Assembly (NCBI GenBank): GCA_051531935.1
Contig: JAOPTR010000016.1
Span: 434,001-498,000 of the forward strand
Origin: OCS116 sp051531935
GTDB taxonomy: Bacteria; Pseudomonadota; Alphaproteobacteria; Rhizobiales; OSC116
Direction: 5' to 3'
Length of the DNA: 64,000 nt
The translations under genes were made by a program, and so were the position numbers. The notes beneath the pieces are model-generated. The model had not been told where the DNA came from. It saw only the letters and a list, made by a program, of their open reading frames with translations, and did no database searches. Shown here one piece after another: positions 53,172 through 62,165 of the stretch (position 1 is its first letter; every line of letters starts with the position of its first letter).

Positions 53172-54992
53172 ATGTCAAAAGCACAGATTACATTACAAAA
53201 CATCGTCCTCAATGGCGGCGATGGCATCCTGTTCAATCAGTTAAATCTATCCATTAGCCAAGGCATGAAAATGGCCATCGTTGGCCGTAATGGTTGCGGT
53301 AAATCAACTTTACTCAAACTCATTAGCAAGCAAATAGATACCGATGAAGGCACGCTTTTTTATCAGCCAAGCCTCACCTATAGCATGCTCGAACAAGTGC
53401 CCGATTTAAGCAAATATGACAGCATTTTCGAATTCATCACCGATGGTATGGACCCAGATCTAGATTATAAAGTATACGCTTGGTTAGATGAACTAAATCT
53501 AGATAGCACACGTCAGATCAAAAGCCTTTCTGGTGGTGAAGCCCGTAAAGCCGCACTCATTCGCAGTTTTTACACCGATCCAGATATCCTAATTTTAGAC
53601 GAACCAACCAACCATTTAGATATCGAATCTATTGCTTGGCTCGAGAAAAAACTAGCAAAATTACGTTCAACAATCATTTTTGTAAGCCATGATAGAGCGT
53701 TCCTAGCCAATGTAAGTAACCATGTATTCTGGATAGACCGCACAAAAGGTCATCTGATGAAAAAAGGTTTCTCAGAGTTCAACCAATGGCAAGAAAATGT
53801 ACTTTCCGATGAAGCCGAAGTGCAACGTAAACTCGATAAAAACATCGAAGCCGAAACCATTTGGTCTAAAAAAGGCATCAAAGCCCGCCGTACGCGTGAT
53901 GAAGGTCGTATGCGCGCTCTACAAGCCCTACGTGCCGAGAAATCCAAACATATTAAACAAAAAGGCAATGCCAATGCCAAGCTCGCATCAGGTAATGCCT
54001 CTGGCCTCATGGTCATAGATGCAGTTAATGTCAGCAAAACATTGGGCGAAGCCGAAAACAAAAAATGCTTAGTCGATGATTTTTCAATCCGCATCAACCG
54101 CCGCGATCGCATTGCTATTGTTGGCCCCAACGGTGTGGGTAAATCAACTCTGCTCAAGCTGCTTATCGGCGAGTTAGAACCCGATTCTGGTAAAATTGAA
54201 CATGGCACAAATCTCACGAAAACCTATATCAGCCAATCAAGAGATGATCTAAAAGGCGTCAAACGCGTACGCGACGTTTTAGCTCCAGAAGGTGGCGATC
54301 AAATTATGGTGCATGGCAGGCCAAAAAACATCGTGGCTTATCTTAAAGACTTCCTGTTCAGCCCCGAACAATTGCGCCAACCTATTTCTTCACTGTCAGG
54401 TGGTGAGCAATGTCGTTTGCTATTTGCGAAAGCCTTTGCCAATCCAACAAACCTACTTATTTTAGACGAGCCAACAAACGATCTAGACCTAGAAACTCTA
54501 GAGCTGCTCGAAAATCTGTTAGCAGGTTATGATGGCACCATCATCCTCATCAGTCATGATAGAGCGTTTTTAGATGCGGTCGTATCTTCAACAATCTTCA
54601 TGCACGGTAATGGTAAAATCATCGAATATGCAGGCGGTTATTCCGAAGCTCAAGGCCAAATCGATTCTGAAATCAAACGACAGCAATCAGATCAATCCAC
54701 ACCTGTCGAAAAAACAAAAGTTGCCGAAACTTACCAAGCCCCAGCAAAAGTCGAAAAAATGTCGTTCAAAGAGACATATCGCCTTAAAGAATTGGATGAG
54801 TTGGTGCCTAAAACCGAAGCGGTGATCGAACAAATCGCCAAAGACCTCGCAAAACCTGGTTATTACGAAAAACAACCAACCGAATTCTCTAAACTTGCCA
54901 AAAAGCTAGACCATAAAAAATCCGAACTCGAAAAAATGGAAGAAGAATGGATCACTTTATTGGCCAAGAAAGAAGAATTAGAACTTAATTAA
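53172..54992 (+). CDS. ABC-F family ATPase (Uup-like)
   Basis: A 606-residue soluble protein with two ABC domains and no membrane segment. Walker A: GRNGCGKST and GPNGVGKST; signatures: LSGGE in both halves; Walker B: LILDEPTNHLD and LLILDEPTNDLD. The inter-domain linker is charged (KKGIKARRTRDEGRMRALQALR) and a C-terminal coiled coil (residues about 530-606) resembles Uup. ABC-F proteins act on ribosomes. Which subfamily is uncertain. Confidence 0.93.
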   Translation: MSKAQITLQNIVLNGGDGILFNQLNLSISQGMKMAIVGRNGCGKSTLLKLISKQIDTDEGTLFYQPSLTYSMLEQVPDLSKYDSIFEFITDGMDPDLDYKVYAWLDELNLDSTRQIKSLSGGEARKAALIRSFYTDPDILILDEPTNHLDIESIAWLEKKLAKLRSTIIFVSHDRAFLANVSNHVFWIDRTKGHLMKKGFSEFNQWQENVLSDEAEVQRKLDKNIEAETIWSKKGIKARRTRDEGRMRALQALRAEKSKHIKQKGNANAKLASGNASGLMVIDAVNVSKTLGEAENKKCLVDDFSIRINRRDRIAIVGPNGVGKSTLLKLLIGELEPDSGKIEHGTNLTKTYISQSRDDLKGVKRVRDVLAPEGGDQIMVHGRPKNIVAYLKDFLFSPEQLRQPISSLSGGEQCRLLFAKAFANPTNLLILDEPTNDLDLETLELLENLLAGYDGTIILISHDRAFLDAVVSSTIFMHGNGKIIEYAGGYSEAQGQIDSEIKRQQSDQSTPVEKTKVAETYQAPAKVEKMSFKETYRLKELDELVPKTEAVIEQIAKDLAKPGYYEKQPTEFSKLAKKLDHKKSELEKMEEEWITLLAKKEELELN

Positions 54993-55100
54993 TTCTACAA
55001 TTTAATTCTAAGGTCTAATTTCAAAAGCCATTATATTGCCATATTCAAGGCACATATAATCCACATTGTTCCCTCAAAAATATCATAAAGGTATATAATC

Positions 55101-55622
55101 ATGAAAAAAATTCTTATTGCACTACTTGCCACTAGCTCACTTTTTGTTCTAGTCGCTTGCGATGATAAAAAAGCTGCCGAAAAAGCTACCGAAGTTAAAG
55201 AAAAAACAACTGAAATCAAAGAAGATGCTGCTAAACTAGCTGCTGAAGCTGAAGAAAAAGCCAAAGCAATGGCAGCAGAAGCCACTGAAAAAGCTAAAGC
55301 TATGGCCGCCGAAGCTGAAGAAAAAGCCAAAGCAATGGCCGCAGAAGCTGCAGAAAAAACAAAAGCAATGGCCGCTGAAGCTGCTGAAAAAGCAAAAGCA
55401 ATGGCTGCTGAAGCTGCAGATAAAGCCAAAGCAATGGCTACTGATGCAACAGAAAAAGCTAAAGAAATGGCTTCTGAAGCCACTGAAATGGCAACTGACG
55501 CAACAGAAAAAGCTAAAGACATGGCAGCCGATGCACTTACAAATGCAGGCGATGCTATGAAAGACGCTGGCGATGCCCTTAAAGGTGCTGCTGACACAGC
55601 AACAGACTCAACTTCAAACTAA
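55101..55622 (+). CDS. Lipoprotein of tandem 11-residue helical repeats
   Basis: A 173-residue protein with lipobox LVAC (signal peptide residues 1-20). The mature part is Ala/Glu/Lys repeats of the AEEKAKAMAAE type, about nine tandem units from residue 45 to 140, like LEA-type or coiled-coil periplasmic proteins. The C-terminus turns Asp/Ala-rich. It probably forms a long amphipathic helix tethered to the outer membrane, as murein lipoproteins do. Function unknown. An antisense frame here is only a shadow. Confidence 0.87.
   Translation: MKKILIALLATSSLFVLVACDDKKAAEKATEVKEKTTEIKEDAAKLAAEAEEKAKAMAAEATEKAKAMAAEAEEKAKAMAAEAAEKTKAMAAEAAEKAKAMAAEAADKAKAMATDATEKAKEMASEATEMATDATEKAKDMAADALTNAGDAMKDAGDALKGAADTATDSTSN
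55236..55520 (+). repeat. 33-bp in-frame tandem repeats in the lipoprotein gene
   Basis: About eight to nine units of 33 bp, diverged at third positions, that encode the 11-residue repeats. Confidence 0.8.
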
Positions 55623-55640
55623 TTGTCAAAATTTAACATC

Positions 55641-55673
55641 AAACGGCATCTCCTTTGGAGGTGCCGTTTTTTT
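55641..55673 (+). terminator. Rho-independent terminator of the repeat lipoprotein gene
   Basis: A 13-bp stem (55641-55653 with 55657-55669, one G-T pair), a 3-nt loop and a T-run to 55673. Confidence 0.9.
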
Positions 55674-55757
55674 ATGTTGTAGGGCGCAAATATCTTGCAT
55701 TTATAGCGGTTTAATGTTCTAAACAGTGCACATAAAACCACCTAAAAGCTTAGTTAA

Positions 55758-57320
55758 ATGACATTAGAATTCGAAATCAATCGCCGCCGTACATTCGCAA
55801 TCATCTCCCATCCAGATGCAGGTAAAACCACTCTAACTGAAAACCTTTTGCATATGAGTGGCGCCATCCATTTAGCTGGCCAAGTGAAAGCTCGTGGCGA
55901 ACGCCGCCGCGCCCGCTCAGATTGGATGAAAATCGAGCAAGAACGTGGTATTTCAGTCACTTCTGCAGCTATGACATTCACTTATAAAGATTGCATGTTC
56001 AACCTGTTAGATACACCAGGCCATGAAGATTTCTCCGAAGATACATATCGCACATTAACCGCTGCCGATGCTGCCATTATGGTGATCGACGTTGCCAAAG
56101 GCATCGAAGCCCAAACCCGTAAATTACTAGAAGTTTGCCGCCTCCGCGACATCCCTATTATCACCTTCATCAATAAGGTCGATCGTGAAGGCCTAGATCC
56201 GTTTGGTTTGATGGATGAAATCGCCGAGAGTCTAGCGTTAGATGTTGCCCCAATGACATGGCCTGTAGGTATGGGTAATCGCCTTCAAGGCATTTACGAT
56301 CTTTCAAATAATGAAATGACACCAATCAACCGCGAAGATTTTACTTTCTCCGAAAAAGTGCCACTTTCAGAAATCGAAAACCTTGTCGAACCCGAAACAT
56401 GGGAGCAAGCCGAATATGAAATAGAATTGATCCGGGAAGCTTGTAAACCATTTGATATGCAGAGCTTCTGCGAAGGTCATTTAACACCTGTTTTCTTTGG
56501 CTCAGCACTTAAACAAATCGGCGTGACAGACCTGTTAGATGCACTCGAAAAATACGCACCATCACCACAACCCCGTCCGACTGACAAACGGAAGGTCATC
56601 GCAACCGAAGATAAAGTCAGCGGCTTTGTATTTAAAGTGCAAGCCAATATGGATGCAAACCATCGCGACCGTGTGGCTTTTGTACGCTTGGTTTCTGGTA
56701 AATTTAAACGCGGTATGAAGCTTAAGCTCTCGACTGGCAAAATTATCAGTGTTCAAAACCCCATCCTGTTTTTCGCCCAAGACCGCGAAATTGTCGATGA
56801 AGCCTATGGTGGCGACATCATCGGCATTCCAAACCATGGCACCATTCGGGTGGGTGATACGCTTAATGAAGGCGAAAACATAAAATATATCGGCCTGCCA
56901 AACTTCGCACCCGAAATTTTAGAACGCATCCGCCCAACCGATCCAATGAAAGCCAAACATCTTAAAAAGGCTCTGGAAAGCTTGTCAGAAGAAGGCGTTA
57001 TCCAACTATTTGCGCCACATATTGGCGCGCATTTAACGGTTGGTGTGGTGGGTCGCTTGCAAATCGAAGTGCTTGCACAACGGATTCAAGACGAATATAA
57101 AATCGACGCCAAATTCGAAGCTTCCCCTTTCACCACAGCTAAGTGGATAGAATGTGAAGACGACAAAATACTCGATAAATTCATGAGTGATAATCGCCTC
57201 AATATGGCGATGGATCGCGATGGATCAAATGTATTCTTGGGCAAAAGCGCATGGGAAATGGGCTATACAGAAGATAAATGGCCAGACATAAAATTCAATT
57301 CCATCAAAGAGCGTCACTAA
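55758..57320 (+). CDS. prfC: Peptide chain release factor 3
   Basis: A 520-residue translational GTPase. G1 is HPDAGKTTLTENLL, G3 is DTPGHEDFSEDTYRTL, G4 is NKVDRE. EF-G-like RF3 domains II and III follow (GKFKRGMKLKLSTGK; VGRLQIEVLAQRI). It removes RF1/RF2 from the ribosome after termination. Alphaproteobacteria do not all have RF3. Confidence 0.95.
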   Translation: MTLEFEINRRRTFAIISHPDAGKTTLTENLLHMSGAIHLAGQVKARGERRRARSDWMKIEQERGISVTSAAMTFTYKDCMFNLLDTPGHEDFSEDTYRTLTAADAAIMVIDVAKGIEAQTRKLLEVCRLRDIPIITFINKVDREGLDPFGLMDEIAESLALDVAPMTWPVGMGNRLQGIYDLSNNEMTPINREDFTFSEKVPLSEIENLVEPETWEQAEYEIELIREACKPFDMQSFCEGHLTPVFFGSALKQIGVTDLLDALEKYAPSPQPRPTDKRKVIATEDKVSGFVFKVQANMDANHRDRVAFVRLVSGKFKRGMKLKLSTGKIISVQNPILFFAQDREIVDEAYGGDIIGIPNHGTIRVGDTLNEGENIKYIGLPNFAPEILERIRPTDPMKAKHLKKALESLSEEGVIQLFAPHIGAHLTVGVVGRLQIEVLAQRIQDEYKIDAKFEASPFTTAKWIECEDDKILDKFMSDNRLNMAMDRDGSNVFLGKSAWEMGYTEDKWPDIKFNSIKERH

Positions 57321-57340
57321 ATTAAAACAAAGGAATGAGC

Positions 57341-58495
57341 ATGGATCTCGAAACTGTAACCGCCTATTTCACCGAGTTTTGGCAAAAAATAGAATTGGTG
57401 TGGGACTACGGAATATTCGGCATCAGCCTTTCAACCATCGGCATTACCCTGCTCATTCTTGTGGCGTCATATCTTCTGCGTGATTTATTTGCGCGTTTCA
57501 TCATTAAACGTCTCAAAAGCTTTGCCAAACGCACTAAAAATTTAGTTGATGATGCCGTCATTGATGCCCTAGACGGTCCCCTACATTTATTGCCACTCAT
57601 CTTTGGTATTTTCGCTTCTGTTAAATATCTAGGCCTCACTGGCAGTACAGGCGTCATGTTCGATAACATCGTACGCAGCCTTATCATCGTCGATATCTTC
57701 TGGGCGCTCAATGTCATTCTAGTGCCTATAGCCCTCATTTTAAATCCAGTGCAAAAATTCTTCACCGCAGAATTGTTCGAATGGCTATTCAAAGCGCTAC
57801 GCGTGGTTATTTTGGCAATGGGGGCAGCAACCATTTTAGAACTTTGGGGCATTAGAGTGGCGCCAATCCTTGCCAGCTTTGGCCTGTTGGGTGTTGCCGT
57901 TGCCCTTGGCGCACAAGATTTATTCAAAAACCTCATTGCTAGCCTTACCATTATGTCCGAAAAACGCTTAGCCCATGGCGATTGGGTTCAAATTGAAGGC
58001 GTTGTCGAGGGCACTGTCGAAAATATTGGTTTCCGCTCCACTAAAATCAGAAGATTCGATAAAGCACCAGTATTTGTGCCCAATAGTGCATTGGCCGACA
58101 AAGCGCTTATCAACTATTCTCAAATGACAAATCGCCGAATCTATTGGAAAATCGGACTCATATATAACAGTACAACCGAACAATTGGCCGAAGTTAGACT
58201 AAATATTGAGAATTATTTACTTAATAATAGTGAGTTTGTAAATCCCCCCGCATGCTCTCTTTTTGTGAGAGTCGACAGCTTTAATGATAGCAGTATTGAC
58301 CTCATGATCTATTGTTTTACCCATACAACAGACTGGGGTAAGTGGCTAGAAATTAAAGAGAATTTTGCTTACGAAATCAAAAAAATCGTTGCAGATGCAG
58401 GCACAGACTTTGCATTCCCAAGCCAAACAATATACCTCGAAGCCAATGAAACCGCGACCCCGGCAGCTTTCAACACAGAGGAAAAAATCAATTAA
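57341..58495 (+). CDS. MscS-family mechanosensitive channel
   Basis: A 384-residue membrane protein; the ATG at 57341 is preferred (AAAGGA 8-14 nt upstream) over the ATG at 57335. About four to five membrane helices precede the pore helix TM3 (ASFGLLGVAVALGAQDLFKNLIASLTIM) and the MscS beta domain (LAHGDWVQIEGVVEGTVENIGFRSTKIRRFD). It opens under membrane tension to release solutes. It is transcribed with or just after prfC. Confidence 0.94.
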   Translation: MDLETVTAYFTEFWQKIELVWDYGIFGISLSTIGITLLILVASYLLRDLFARFIIKRLKSFAKRTKNLVDDAVIDALDGPLHLLPLIFGIFASVKYLGLTGSTGVMFDNIVRSLIIVDIFWALNVILVPIALILNPVQKFFTAELFEWLFKALRVVILAMGAATILELWGIRVAPILASFGLLGVAVALGAQDLFKNLIASLTIMSEKRLAHGDWVQIEGVVEGTVENIGFRSTKIRRFDKAPVFVPNSALADKALINYSQMTNRRIYWKIGLIYNSTTEQLAEVRLNIENYLLNNSEFVNPPACSLFVRVDSFNDSSIDLMIYCFTHTTDWGKWLEIKENFAYEIKKIVADAGTDFAFPSQTIYLEANETATPAAFNTEEKIN

Positions 58496-58516
58496 TTTTC
58501 CATTGACGCCAGGTTA

Positions 58517-58531
58517 TTAACAAAAATTTAA
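58517..58531. promoter_or_regulatory. Candidate CtrA site (TTAA-N7-TTAA)
   Basis: A perfect TTAA-7 bp-TTAA lies 64 bp upstream of the small gene at 58595. By chance a few would be expected in an AT-rich window, so position is the main support. Confidence 0.35.
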
Positions 58532-58594
58532 CCATCTGGGTTTTAGATAAGGGAGAAGAATAACCTTAATCGAATATCCAGAAGGGATAATTAA

Positions 58595-58783
58595 ATGGCG
58601 GATATCATAGACTTTAGGGCAAAGGCAAAACCCTACCGCAAACAAAGCCAAAGTAAAACTGAAGAAACTCAATTGGGACAAATCATTTTATTTTCAGGCG
58701 TACGTTTTCAACGAGATGAAGACGTGACTTTTGAGAATCAAACAAATAAAACTCAAAAATTTCTTTCAACTAAATCTAATTAA
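58595..58783 (+). CDS. Conserved small protein of unknown function
   Basis: A 62-residue soluble basic protein (MADIIDFRAKAKPYRKQ...). An RBS (AGAAGGGA) precedes the ATG by about 7 nt. The N-terminus of the type DIIDFRxK recurs in short alphaproteobacterial proteins. The upstream CtrA-like site hints at cell-cycle control. Function unknown. Confidence 0.65.
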   Translation: MADIIDFRAKAKPYRKQSQSKTEETQLGQIILFSGVRFQRDEDVTFENQTNKTQKFLSTKSN

Positions 58784-58854
58784 TTTCACAAATCAATATG
58801 TTGGTGTGGTGTCAACATGTTCATTTTGACCATCCAAATCGAGATCATCGCGGT

Positions 58855-59547
58855 ATGAAAAAACGCAAATCACTTTGGTGTGGTATATTCTTTAGCTTAA
58901 TTCTATCAGCTTGCAGTTCAAATCCGATTGGCGATTTCGGGCGTATAGATGCTTCAAAAGCATCTCACCTTACCCAAAATAGCGCCAAAAATATCGAAGT
59001 TAAAAACGGTACTGATTTTCCAAATCCATTAATTTTCTCAAAATTAGAGAAAAAATTGCGCTTCAATGCTCATTTACTCACTACCAGTAATTTTAACGTC
59101 TCTATTGCCGACAGACCTTTAATAGATGGCAAGGCCGATATAAATGGCCCCATAAGCGAAAATGCACTTCTGAACAGCTTTAAAGCCAGTAATTATGAGG
59201 GCATCCTAGAATATAACCAAGCAATCTCGATCGACCTTAAAAAGCGCATTCATAGCTTAAATATATTCCAGAAACTAGCGTCCGAAGTCCTGAACCAAAA
59301 TAGCAATCGGCATTATATTCAAAATGGAAATATCGACTTTAAAACAAAAACCGCTATTTCCATACGCCAACAAGAAAATTTACTGATCGTCAAAAATGTA
59401 ACCGCCCAACTGACCGCACTTCACAATGCCTACAGATATGTGTTAAATTATGGCGCTGTCGTTGAACCAAGCCTCAGCCACACAGCACTAAGCGCGCAAT
59501 TATATGGCTTTAAAAGTCAAATAAATCAGCTTAGCTATTTAAACTAA
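58855..59547 (+). CDS. Lipoprotein of unknown function
   Basis: A 230-residue protein from the ATG at 58855; the longer frame to 58798 lacks a signal sequence. The lipobox is LSAC (SLILSACSSNP), so it is lipid-anchored at residue about 20. The mature part is helical and Asn/Ser-rich. No family recognised. It follows the small protein gene by 71 bp on the same strand. Confidence 0.75.
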   Translation: MKKRKSLWCGIFFSLILSACSSNPIGDFGRIDASKASHLTQNSAKNIEVKNGTDFPNPLIFSKLEKKLRFNAHLLTTSNFNVSIADRPLIDGKADINGPISENALLNSFKASNYEGILEYNQAISIDLKKRIHSLNIFQKLASEVLNQNSNRHYIQNGNIDFKTKTAISIRQQENLLIVKNVTAQLTALHNAYRYVLNYGAVVEPSLSHTALSAQLYGFKSQINQLSYLN

Positions 59548-59550
59548 TCA

Positions 59551-60087
59551 TCATTCAGTTTCTTGTTCAACTTTCACTGCATCACAAGTTGCCGTCGCTA
59601 ACTGTTGCGCAATATTTCCATAATAAGCCTTGTCACCCACTGCCAATCGAATAATCACCATGCCTTTAGGCTTTGCAATCCGGTGAAAAACCATACCCGT
59701 GGGTAAATTATTCTCCGCCTCCTCAAGCAATAGAGCAAATTTTAATTGCTCCATTTTCGTTTGGCGAGAGTTAATTGAAAATAGCACTTCACCAAATTCA
59801 GAGTAAACGGTTAAAATCCCAAACCCATCATTAATATTCGCACTCAATATTAGAGCTTCATCATCCAAATCATAATGGCAAACCCCGTAGCGCAAATCTT
59901 GGCTTTCAAATTGCAATATATCACCGCCAAAATCATCGGATATCTGATGAAACTTATGTGGCTCTAACAATTCCGCAACCCGCATATAAGGGCTTCCTGT
60001 TTGCGTCGATGGCCAAAATACGATGATGGCTAAATGAGTTGATATTGCCATCAAAAATACAATCAATATAGAGAAGAGATGTTTCAT
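59551..60087 (-). CDS. Membrane-anchored protein, DUF1254-like partner of the DUF1214 gene
   Basis: A 178-residue protein with an N-terminal anchor (HLFSILIVFLMAISTHLAIIVFW). The rest is beta-rich (GDILQFESQDLRYGVCHYDLDDEALIL; ILTVYSEFGEVLFSIN). Its start overlaps the stop of the DUF1214 gene by 4 bp. In rhizobia the second gene of this pair is annotated DUF1254; the link is by position and shape. Confidence 0.75.
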   Translation of the reverse strand: MKHLFSILIVFLMAISTHLAIIVFWPSTQTGSPYMRVAELLEPHKFHQISDDFGGDILQFESQDLRYGVCHYDLDDEALILSANINDGFGILTVYSEFGEVLFSINSRQTKMEQLKFALLLEEAENNLPTGMVFHRIAKPKGMVIIRLAVGDKAYYGNIAQQLATATCDAVKVEQETE

Positions 60088-60674
60088 ATATCACACCCCA
60101 CCTTGTTAATTGCTGGCAAATTCAGCAAGTCTACATTTTCGATGGTTGTTTTATCAATTCCATATAAGCGCAAAGACAGCATAAAAGCGTCATCGCCAAA
60201 ATTCATGGGGTTTATCGGCAGCCAATTCCCACCGTTCACACGCTTAGAAAGGGTGATATCATATTTCCCATCAGCATTTCTAATCACATTTGCCATGTTA
60301 AACGAGTACCGCTGCGATGAATTCTCAAATCGCTCAAAATCATGATTATGGGCCGAAACGCTCCACCAAAACGCGTCAACATTATCGCCAGTCAAAATAT
60401 AATCGCAATCAGCGCTCAGCTTTTGGCCTTTAGAATCCTCATAAGTGAAAAAATATAAAGCTTGGTCTTGTGGCAGCGGCAAATGCCCACTATTCACCAA
60501 ATAAGCCTTTGCATATGATGATAATTCTGGTTCAGCTAAATTCCCATATGTTCGCCAGATTTTATTGGTTTTAACACCCAAGCCCCAACCCGTAGATATC
60601 GCCTGATATGCACTACCAACCCCTAAAATAACGCCCAATATAAGTGCGCCTATAATGCTATAAAATGCCTTCAT
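60084..60674 (-). CDS. DUF1214 membrane-anchored protein
   Basis: A 196-residue protein. A hydrophobic anchor (IIGALILGVILGVGSAYQAI) precedes a beta-rich DUF1214 domain (ALYFFTYEDSKGQKLSADCDYILTG; WWSVSAHN; GNWLPINPMNFGDDAFMLSLRLY). It forms a two-gene unit with the downstream partner. Family function unknown. Confidence 0.88.
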   Translation of the reverse strand: MKAFYSIIGALILGVILGVGSAYQAISTGWGLGVKTNKIWRTYGNLAEPELSSYAKAYLVNSGHLPLPQDQALYFFTYEDSKGQKLSADCDYILTGDNVDAFWWSVSAHNHDFERFENSSQRYSFNMANVIRNADGKYDITLSKRVNGGNWLPINPMNFGDDAFMLSLRLYGIDKTTIENVDLLNLPAINKVGCDI

Positions 60675-60688
60675 TCATATCTCATAAA

Positions 60689-61096
60689 TTAGTTTTTAAA
60701 TGCGCTCTCAGCATCTCGTATTACACTGGTCATTTCTTCACTGATTGCAACAAATTTCCCTGTCGGTCTATATTCAAGTGATGGGTCTTCAATCTCCAAA
60801 ATGTTTATATCTGGGTCATAATTTTGCATTTTCGATAAATAATCATTCAGTTTCTGCTGATCTATAACGACAGACCCCATAGGGAAGTCCCATAATTTTT
60901 GCCCATCTTCGTCAAATGAAGAACCAAAGGGAGGCCCTATCAAAATAAATTCTGTATTATATTTACTAATAACCAAAAAAATTTGTCCGGCTGTCATGTC
61001 GCCTTTTTTCAGAATTGTTGAAAAAAACCCAAGCTTTTGGGCGTTTCTCAATTCAGCACTTATTATAATTTCAGTTTTCAGGCGCAAATTTGTCAT
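60689..61096 (-). CDS. DUF1491-family protein
   Basis: A 135-residue soluble protein. LKTEIIISAELRNAQKLGFFSTILKKGDMTAGQIFLVIS, broken over residues 5-45, and FILIGPP fit DUF1491. It lies upstream of the DUF1214 gene by 14 bp, likely one operon. Function unknown. Confidence 0.82.
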   Translation of the reverse strand: MTNLRLKTEIIISAELRNAQKLGFFSTILKKGDMTAGQIFLVISKYNTEFILIGPPFGSSFDEDGQKLWDFPMGSVVIDQQKLNDYLSKMQNYDPDINILEIEDPSLEYRPTGKFVAISEEMTSVIRDAESAFKN

Positions 61097-61244
61097 ATAG
61101 ATAAAGTTTTAACTAAATTAGAGTCAATTTGCACCACCAAAATCAATAATATATAAAAATATTCTACCTATTGTGCGCTAGGTTGGAGTTCTTAGATCAG
61201 TTATTCGGTAATCGAATGGTCAACGGACTGGGTAAGGGTATAGT

Positions 61245-61655
61245 ATGGTACGGTTAATCAAGGTCTGTTTCTGGATCGCTGTCGTGGTGATGTTTTTACC
61301 AGAAGACATAACATCAAATAAAAACAATCAAAGCCTATCGGTAGATAGCGCTATTGAGGTGGCAAATATTGGTCTTAAAAATGCCAGTGAATTTTGCACT
61401 AAAAATCCGAATGCATGTTTACAAGGCAAAGAGGCCGCGGCAAGCATTAGTCAAAAAACCATAAACACCGCTCGCACTATTTACGATTATTTAAACAAAA
61501 ACTCTTCTCAAGACGATAAAAATGGCTTGGAGCAGATTTTCGTTCAAACAGATACGCTGAGCATTGAAGATCAAATCAAACTCGCAAAATCTACAGGCCA
61601 AACTCTATCGGTTTCAGATCTGAATATAGATTTTTCAAGCCTAGACGTTCAATAA
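61245..61655 (+). CDS. DUF5330-family exported protein
   Basis: A 136-residue protein with an N-terminal signal (LIKVCFWIAVVVMFLPED). The helix-rich remainder includes NASEFCTKNPNACLQGKEAA, with two cysteines that could form a disulfide, and IYDYL. DUF5330 proteins are known in Hyphomicrobiales next to sufE, as here. Function unknown. Confidence 0.87.
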   Translation: MVRLIKVCFWIAVVVMFLPEDITSNKNNQSLSVDSAIEVANIGLKNASEFCTKNPNACLQGKEAAASISQKTINTARTIYDYLNKNSSQDDKNGLEQIFVQTDTLSIEDQIKLAKSTGQTLSVSDLNIDFSSLDVQ

Positions 61656-61740
61656 TTAGCAATATCATCTCATTTCCCTGCAAATGTCTTGCATAACCCA
61701 CTTATCATGCTATTTCTGGTGCCAATGCGTGGGAGCTATT

Positions 61741-62163
61741 ATGACAGTTGCGGACAATTTCAAAAATTTGAGTGATGACTTTTCTTTCCTAGATGGTTGG
61801 GAAGAAAAATATAAATATGTAATCGAGTTAGGTCAAGCAATCGACAAATTCGATGATGTTTACAAAGTAGATGCCTATAAAGTCAAAGGCTGCACAAGCC
61901 AAGTTTGGTTTAAAATGGCGTTTGATACGCAAAACATAGCTACCATTACTGGTGATAGCGATGCCCACATCGTCAAGGGGTTACTAGCCATCCTCATCAC
62001 CTATTATTCAGGTACCACTGCCACTGAGATCAGCCAAAATGACGCAACTGACCTCTTCTCTAATATTGGTTTGGCAGATCAACTCACACCACAACGTGCT
62101 GGCGGTCTAAATGCCATGATTAAGCGCATCCAACTCGAAGCAAACGCTCACCTAACCGCTTAA
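61741..62163 (+). CDS. sufE: Cysteine desulfuration protein SufE
   Basis: A 140-residue SufE, from the ATG at 61741 (GGGAGC upstream). The sulfur-accepting Cys is in YKVKGCTSQVWF; the helix IKRIQLEA closes the protein. It takes sulfur from SufS and passes it to the SufBCD scaffold for Fe-S cluster assembly. The partner suf genes are not in the window. Confidence 0.95.
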   Translation: MTVADNFKNLSDDFSFLDGWEEKYKYVIELGQAIDKFDDVYKVDAYKVKGCTSQVWFKMAFDTQNIATITGDSDAHIVKGLLAILITYYSGTTATEISQNDATDLFSNIGLADQLTPQRAGGLNAMIKRIQLEANAHLTA

Positions 62164-62165
62164 AT

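Noticed and set aside
55031..55597. 188-residue minus-strand frame rich in Ala, Ser and Phe
   Set aside because: It is the antisense of the repeat lipoprotein, whose biased composition keeps the opposite frame open; it has no RBS.
57406..57951. 181-residue minus-strand frame inside the MscS gene
   Set aside because: Antisense to the MscS membrane and pore region, which is well supported.
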